Of a stretch of 35,595 nt of DNA, positions 34,185-35,595 are shown in pieces (position 1 is the first letter of the stretch; each line of letters starts with the position of its first letter). This DNA is from Gammaproteobacteria bacterium (GTDB lineage Bacteria; Pseudomonadota; Gammaproteobacteria; Burkholderiales; Burkholderiaceae_B): positions 1 to 35,595 of the forward strand of contig JAHJCM010000033.1 of NCBI GenBank assembly GCA_018812945.1, read 5' to 3'. Position numbers and translations under genes: made by a program. Under the pieces are notes generated by a model. It made no database searches, had not been told where the DNA came from, and saw nothing but the letters and a program-made list of their open reading frames with translations.

Positions 34185-35420
34185 CTAGCGCATGGCTTGT
34201 TGGGACAACCAACGTTTAAGCATGGGCAATTGGTTGACAAGGTGCATGCCTTTGTTGCGCACCCAGGCAGCACCTGGCAGGTCGAGACGAAACAAGGTGT
34301 GCAGGCCATCGGTAAGAAAATGCACAGGCGTGCAAGCCGCTTTGCGACGACGCTCCCAGGCGCGCCACAATTGCTCGTCAGCAAGGCCCAGGCGCTGTAC
34401 AGCCAGAAGGCGCTTGCGTGAGGTGAGCAAATTGGCCAACTCGGCTGCATCCTCAAGCCCGAGGTTCAGACCTTGACCCGCCAGGGGGTGAATGACGTGA
34501 GCGGCATCACCCATCAATACAACGCCGTTGTCGAACCAAACCGGCGCAACACCATGCTTGAGCGGAAAGGCATAGGTTTTACCCACCAGCACCAGATCAC
34601 CGTAAAGTTCTTGAACCGCGCCGCCCGAGAGAGACTTCACACGATTGACCATGTCCGCCGGGCTGAGTTGCACCAACGCCTGAGATTGCGACAAGGGCAT
34701 GGACCACACCATGGACACATGTGGCCCCGGCAGCGGCAACATGGCCAAGACGGAATCGCCTACAAACCATTGGCGTGCAGCCCCGTGATGCGGCTTTTCA
34801 ATGGCGAAGGTGGTCACCACGCCTTCAGCACTGTAGTCATCAAGCGCGAAATCGAGACCAGCCTGCTTGCGCGTTTGACTTTGTGCGCCGTCTGCCGCGA
34901 TCAGCAGGGGGACACGCACTGTTTTCAGGTTGGTCACCACAGCCCATCCCTCTTTTTCGCGGGAAAGGCCCTCTACTCTTGCATCAAGCCAATCAATGCC
35001 TGGCTGGTAGCGCATTGCGGAGAACAACACATCAAAGAGGCAACTTTGCTCAATAATCCAGGTGAGGTAGTCAACCCCCGTGTCACTCGCGTTAAAACGC
35101 AAATGGCCCTGCGCATCGCCGCTGGAATCGCCCCACACCTGCATCTCGGTGACTGGCTGCACTTTCTCGCTGGGAATGTTGTCCCATACCCTGAGCCGGT
35201 CGAGTACGCGTTGGCTTCGATGTGACAAGGCAAACACCCGGGGATCGAATCGCTGATCGGGATTGGGCTGAAACTGTGGCGGACGTGCTCCAACCACCAG
35301 TACTTTGAAACCAGAACTGGCCAATACCAGAGAAGCAACAAGGCCAACCACACCGCAACCAATAATGGCCACATCGTAGCTGGGCGTTTGTAGAGGCTGC
35401 ATGCTTGTAGAATTGCTCAT
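34185..35420 (-). CDS. UbiH/UbiF/Coq6-family FAD-dependent monooxygenase
   Basis: A 411-residue flavoprotein of the ubiquinone hydroxylase family. The FAD-binding GxGxxG appears as IIGCGVVGLVAS near residue 20, and the second FAD motif is LMGDAAHVIHPLAGQGLNLGLEDA near 310, the hallmark of the UbiH/UbiF/VisC group. These enzymes hydroxylate the ubiquinone ring in the membrane. Which position (C1, C5 or C6) is not clear; betaproteobacteria vary in the number of such enzymes. The ATG at 35420 has no good ribosome site, and a second ATG at 35402 is possible. It reads toward dsbC. Confidence 0.9.
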   Translation of the reverse strand: MSNSTSMQPLQTPSYDVAIIGCGVVGLVASLVLASSGFKVLVVGARPPQFQPNPDQRFDPRVFALSHRSQRVLDRLRVWDNIPSEKVQPVTEMQVWGDSSGDAQGHLRFNASDTGVDYLTWIIEQSCLFDVLFSAMRYQPGIDWLDARVEGLSREKEGWAVVTNLKTVRVPLLIAADGAQSQTRKQAGLDFALDDYSAEGVVTTFAIEKPHHGAARQWFVGDSVLAMLPLPGPHVSMVWSMPLSQSQALVQLSPADMVNRVKSLSGGAVQELYGDLVLVGKTYAFPLKHGVAPVWFDNGVVLMGDAAHVIHPLAGQGLNLGLEDAAELANLLTSRKRLLAVQRLGLADEQLWRAWERRRKAACTPVHFLTDGLHTLFRLDLPGAAWVRNKGMHLVNQLPMLKRWLSQQAMR

Positions 35421-35481
35421 GGGTCGGAAGGACTGGCTTTATTAATTATTGAACATGCTACAGCGATTTTGCATTTGTTGT

Positions 35482-35510
35482 TTGCGCAACGCCCAAGTTT
35501 CGGATAAACT
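35482..35510 (+). promoter_or_regulatory. tRNA-Phe promoter
   Basis: TTGCGC (35482-35487), a 17-base spacer, TAAACT (35505-35510), followed by a G/C-rich discriminator (TGCGGGC). It stands 36 bases before the tRNA. GC-rich discriminators are typical of stable RNA promoters under stringent control. Confidence 0.65.
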
Positions 35511-35546
35511 TGCGGGCTTCGGTAGTGAACACCACCGAAAACGCGT

Positions 35547-35595
35547 GGCCGAGTAGCTCAGTCGGTAGAGCAGAGGATTGAAAATCCTTGTGTCG
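35547..35595 (+). tRNA. tRNA-Phe (GAA), truncated by the window end
   Basis: The first 49 bases of a tRNA: acceptor strand GGCCGAG, then TA and the D-arm GCTCAGTCGGTAGAGC, the anticodon stem AGGAT, and anticodon GAA at 35580-35582, followed by AATCCT. The D-arm is identical to E. coli tRNA-Phe. The T-arm and 3' acceptor end lie outside the window. Confidence 0.95.

Noticed and set aside
34473-35225. 250-codon plus-strand ORF
   Set aside because: Antisense to the UbiH-family gene; no domain.

Overview
The gene content points to a betaproteobacterium of the order Burkholderiales, possibly close to Limnobacter; the genus is an inference from gene content, not from any search. The supporting signs are the rpe-gph-trpE arrangement, a UbiH-type hydroxylase, DsbC and MltA neighbourhood, and a betaproteobacterial style rRNA leader. 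The window is mostly conserved chromosome interrupted by one 18.5 kb genomic island.

Left core (1-9265). The first ~245 bases are the promoter and antitermination leader (boxA) of an rRNA operon that runs leftward out of the window. An intrinsic terminator separates it from a leftward enoyl-CoA hydratase gene. A rightward run follows: an SDR protein that lacks the catalytic tyrosine, a photolyase-like FAD protein without the N-terminal antenna domain, a DUF3429 membrane protein, an AcuI-type reductase and an M61 peptidase with a PDZ domain. Its last stop codon overlaps the stop codon of the convergent trpG-trpD-trpC genes.

Island (about 9259-27732). A P4-type tyrosine recombinase gene lies at the right end. 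A direct repeat (26 of 30 bases identical) marks both ends, and tandem ATACCCGC motifs, probable integrase arm sites, lie just inside. The target is the first codons of trpG. Integration separated trpGDC from rpe-gph-trpE, and the island's own end supplies a new Shine-Dalgarno-like AGG, start codon and first codons for trpG. The cargo is mostly defence: a tightly coupled leftward set hsdM-hsdS-hsdR-(YgjP/DUF45 metallopeptidase)-mcrB-mcrC, preceded by an AlbA/Schlafen-type ATPase regulator. An accessory pair lies at the left end: an NrtR-like Nudix regulator with a degenerate Nudix box, and a divergent metallophosphoesterase. Two 21-bp operator-like repeats flank their overlapping promoters. 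The integrase side carries an AlpA-type regulator with a pair of palindromic operators, plus two unrecognised proteins.

Right core (27749-35595). Leftward: a degenerate receiver-like protein, trpE, gph and rpe. Rightward: apaG, and further on mltA. A 48-codon membrane protein gene, read leftward, fits between apaG and mltA. Then come leftward dsbC and a UbiH-family monooxygenase. The window ends inside a tRNA-Phe(GAA) gene with its own promoter.

The main points for follow-up are the trpG-targeting island and its gene-restoring attachment site, the coupled type I/type IV restriction operon with an unusual McrB, the NrtR/phosphoesterase switch, and the truncated photolyase-like and Tyr-less SDR pair.
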